Assembly: GCA_021299185.1 (NCBI GenBank)
Contig: JAJTHZ010000092.1
Location: 1 to 59,344 of the forward strand
Origin: Lysobacteraceae bacterium
Lineage (GTDB): Bacteria; Pseudomonadota; Gammaproteobacteria; Xanthomonadales; Ahniellaceae
DNA: 59,344 bases
Direction of reading: 5' to 3'
Below are positions 56,830 through 59,344 of this stretch, piece by piece (positions within the stretch are counted from its first letter, which is position 1; each line of letters begins with the position of its first letter). The notes below the pieces were generated by a model. That model made no database searches and was not told the DNA's origin. It saw nothing but the letters and a program-made list of their open reading frames with translations. Made by a program: the position numbers and the translations under genes.

Positions 56830-57327
56830 ATGAACGCACCGCTGCAGGTCCTGTTCCTGTGCACCGCCAATTCGGCGCGCAGCGTGCTCGCCGAGGCGAC
56901 GCTGAACCATCTCGCGCGCGGCCGCTTCGTCGCCTCCAGCGCCGGCAGCCGGCCGGCCGGCGCGGTCCACCCGGCGGCGCTGCGCCAACTGGCGCGCGCC
57001 GGCATCGCGGTGGGCGGTCTGCGCTCCAAGTCGTGGGACGAGTTCACCGGCGAGGCGGCCCCGGCCTTCGACATCGTGGTCACGGTCTGCGACCGCGCGG
57101 CCGGCGAGCCGTGCCCGGTGTTCTTCGGCGGCTTCGTGCGGACGCACTGGGGGCAGGTCGATCCGGCAGCCGTCAGCGCGCCGGCGCACGCCGTGGAGCA
57201 GGCCTTCGCGGACGCCCATGCCCGCATCATCGGCCGCGTGCGGCGCCTGCTGGACCTGCCGCTGGAGGCGATCCCGCGCGCCGAATGGCGCGGCGCCCTC
57301 GACCGCATCGGCCGCGACGAAGGCTGA
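56830..57327 (+). CDS. Arsenate reductase ArsC, LMW-phosphatase (thioredoxin-linked) type
   Basis: A 165-residue low-molecular-weight phosphotyrosine-phosphatase-fold protein. The P-loop is LCTANSARS (Cys11 to Arg17). The partner cysteines of arsenate reductases are present in [15 protein letters not shown] (Cys87, Cys95), followed by THWGQVDP with the general-acid Asp. This combination indicates arsenate reduction rather than protein dephosphorylation. No arsB, acr3 or arsR gene is adjacent, so the reductase is an orphan. It sits between the chemoreceptor and the suf operon. Confidence 0.88.
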   Translation: MNAPLQVLFLCTANSARSVLAEATLNHLARGRFVASSAGSRPAGAVHPAALRQLARAGIAVGGLRSKSWDEFTGEAAPAFDIVVTVCDRAAGEPCPVFFGGFVRTHWGQVDPAAVSAPAHAVEQAFADAHARIIGRVRRLLDLPLEAIPRAEWRGALDRIGRDEG

Positions 57328-57341
57328 ACGCCGCGCGCCCT

Positions 57342-57383
57342 TTGCGCGAGGTGGCGTGAATCAGTACAATTCCGGTCCTGATT
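57342..57383 (+). promoter_or_regulatory. suf operon promoter with overlapping inverted repeat
   Basis: TTGCGC (57342-57347) and TACAAT (57365-57370) are spaced by exactly 17 bases, a good sigma-70 promoter. AATCAG (57359-57364) and CTGATT (57378-57383) form a perfect inverted repeat that overlaps the -10 and the likely start. An Rrf2 regulator bound there would block transcription, which fits autoregulation by the gene that starts 12 bases further on. Confidence 0.65.
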
Positions 57384-57394
57384 GAGGGCCGCCT

Positions 57395-57841
57395 GTGCTG
57401 CGCATCGCCAAACTCACCGATTACGCCGCCGTCCTGCTGACGCGGATGGCCGCCGACCCGCGCGCCTGCGCCAGCGCCACCGAGCTCGCGCAGGCGGCCG
57501 GCATCGAGGCCCCGACGGCGGCCAAGGTGCTCAAGACCCTGGCCCAGGCCGGCCTGGTCGAGTCGCGCCGCGGCGCCAGCGGCGGCTATCGCCTCGCGCG
57601 CGAACCCGCCGCCATCACCATGGCCGACGTGGTCAGCGCGATGGAAGGACCGATCGGCATGACCGAGTGCGTGGTGCACGAGGGCGCGTGCGGCCACGAG
57701 GGCCGCTGCGGCGTGCAGGCCAACTGGCGGCGGATCAGCCTCGCGGTCGAGACCGCGCTGCGCGCCGTGACGCTCGCCGACATGCTGCCCAAGCCCGCGC
57801 CGCGCCGCATCCCGCTGCGCACGCTCACCGCCGACGCCTGA
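57395..57841 (+). CDS. Rrf2-family SUF system Fe-S assembly regulator (IscR/SufR-like)
   Basis: A 148-residue winged-helix regulator starting at GTG 57395. The HTH is [21 protein letters not shown], and the wing is [11 protein letters not shown]. Three cysteines, Cys92, Cys99 and Cys105 ([15 protein letters not shown]), occupy nearly the spacing of the IscR cluster ligands, so it should sense Fe-S status. The family matches the one named suf_reg_Xantho (TIGR02944), found first in the suf operon of Lysobacterales. It is followed by sufB ten bases later and preceded by an operator-like inverted repeat. Confidence 0.92.
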   Translation: MLRIAKLTDYAAVLLTRMAADPRACASATELAQAAGIEAPTAAKVLKTLAQAGLVESRRGASGGYRLAREPAAITMADVVSAMEGPIGMTECVVHEGACGHEGRCGVQANWRRISLAVETALRAVTLADMLPKPAPRRIPLRTLTADA

Positions 57842-57851
57842 GGCGCATGCC

Positions 57852-59291
<1,440 letters not shown>

Positions 59292-59295
59292 GGGC

Positions 59296-59316
59296 GGCGA
59301 ATGGCGAATGGCGAAT
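59296..59316. repeat. Short heptad repeat (three GGCGAAT units) after sufB
   Basis: Three exact tandem copies of GGCGAAT lie five bases after the sufB stop and run toward the window edge. The 7-base period is the same as in the three larger arrays, although the unit is different. Only 28 bases remain beyond it, so the full extent is not visible. Confidence 0.75.
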
Positions 59317-59344
59317 GGGGCGATGAGATGCCTTCCGACCAAGA

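Overview
The window is very GC-rich chromosomal DNA from a gammaproteobacterium, most likely of the Lysobacterales (Xanthomonadales). The pointers are an Rrf2-type SUF regulator next to sufB, the Kdo/Lpt/rpoN/PTS-Ntr gene order, AmgK-MurU peptidoglycan recycling, secreted proteinase-K-like subtilases with PKD domains, and intergenic arrays of heptanucleotide repeats. No rRNA, tRNA, CRISPR array, transposase or phage gene was recognised.

Layout. 0-10 kb: lptD (minus), an ECF sigma factor, a deacetylase / cobalamin adenosyltransferase / small membrane protein operon (minus), two ubiquinone hydroxylases (plus) and mgtE (minus). 10-24 kb: an accessory surface-glycan region. It has three large GT-C-like membrane proteins, two methyltransferases, a 2OG-Fe(II) oxygenase, a secreted sugar dehydrogenase, and a tightly overlapping five-gene operon (GT2, GNAT, SMR-type flippase, DegT aminotransferase, membrane transferase). 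That operon looks like a complete pathway for loading an acylated 4-amino-sugar on undecaprenyl phosphate, flipping it and transferring it in the periplasm. The same region holds gene wreckage: fragments of a GT-C protein, a 2OG oxygenase and a YfhO-like protein. 24-28 kb: rapZ-EIIA-ptsH-ptsI, a regulatory PTS without a sugar permease. 27.6-33.7 kb: hda-perM-CDP-alcohol transferase-DUF2066 (minus), divergent from purM-purN-DUF3108 (plus). 34-43 kb: a tandem pair of secreted subtilases, the first broken by one in-frame TAA, and a 1.57-thousand-residue secreted FG-GAP/PASTA protein. 43-52 kb: murA-bolA (minus), divergent from kdsD-kdsC-lptC-lptA-lptB-rpoN-hpf-ptsN-hprK (plus). 52-59 kb: amgK-murU, an MFS transporter, a soluble chemoreceptor, arsC, and the start of the suf operon (regulator, sufB).

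How the genes work together. Envelope biogenesis dominates: Kdo synthesis and LPS export (kdsD, kdsC, lptCAB, lptD), peptidoglycan precursors and recycling (murA, amgK, murU), and glycan decoration. HprK (50.8 kb) should phosphorylate Ser46 of the HPr encoded 25 kb away. In relatives these genes form one run ending in mgtE; here the run is broken twice, and the glycan region lies exactly between ptsI and mgtE.

The most noteworthy non-coding signals are heptad arrays with a GGG every 7 bases (G-quadruplex-capable, with matching C-rich arrays downstream), a GG-N10-GC sigma-54-like site before rpoN, a perfect inverted repeat between bolA and kdsD, and an operator-like inverted repeat on the suf promoter.
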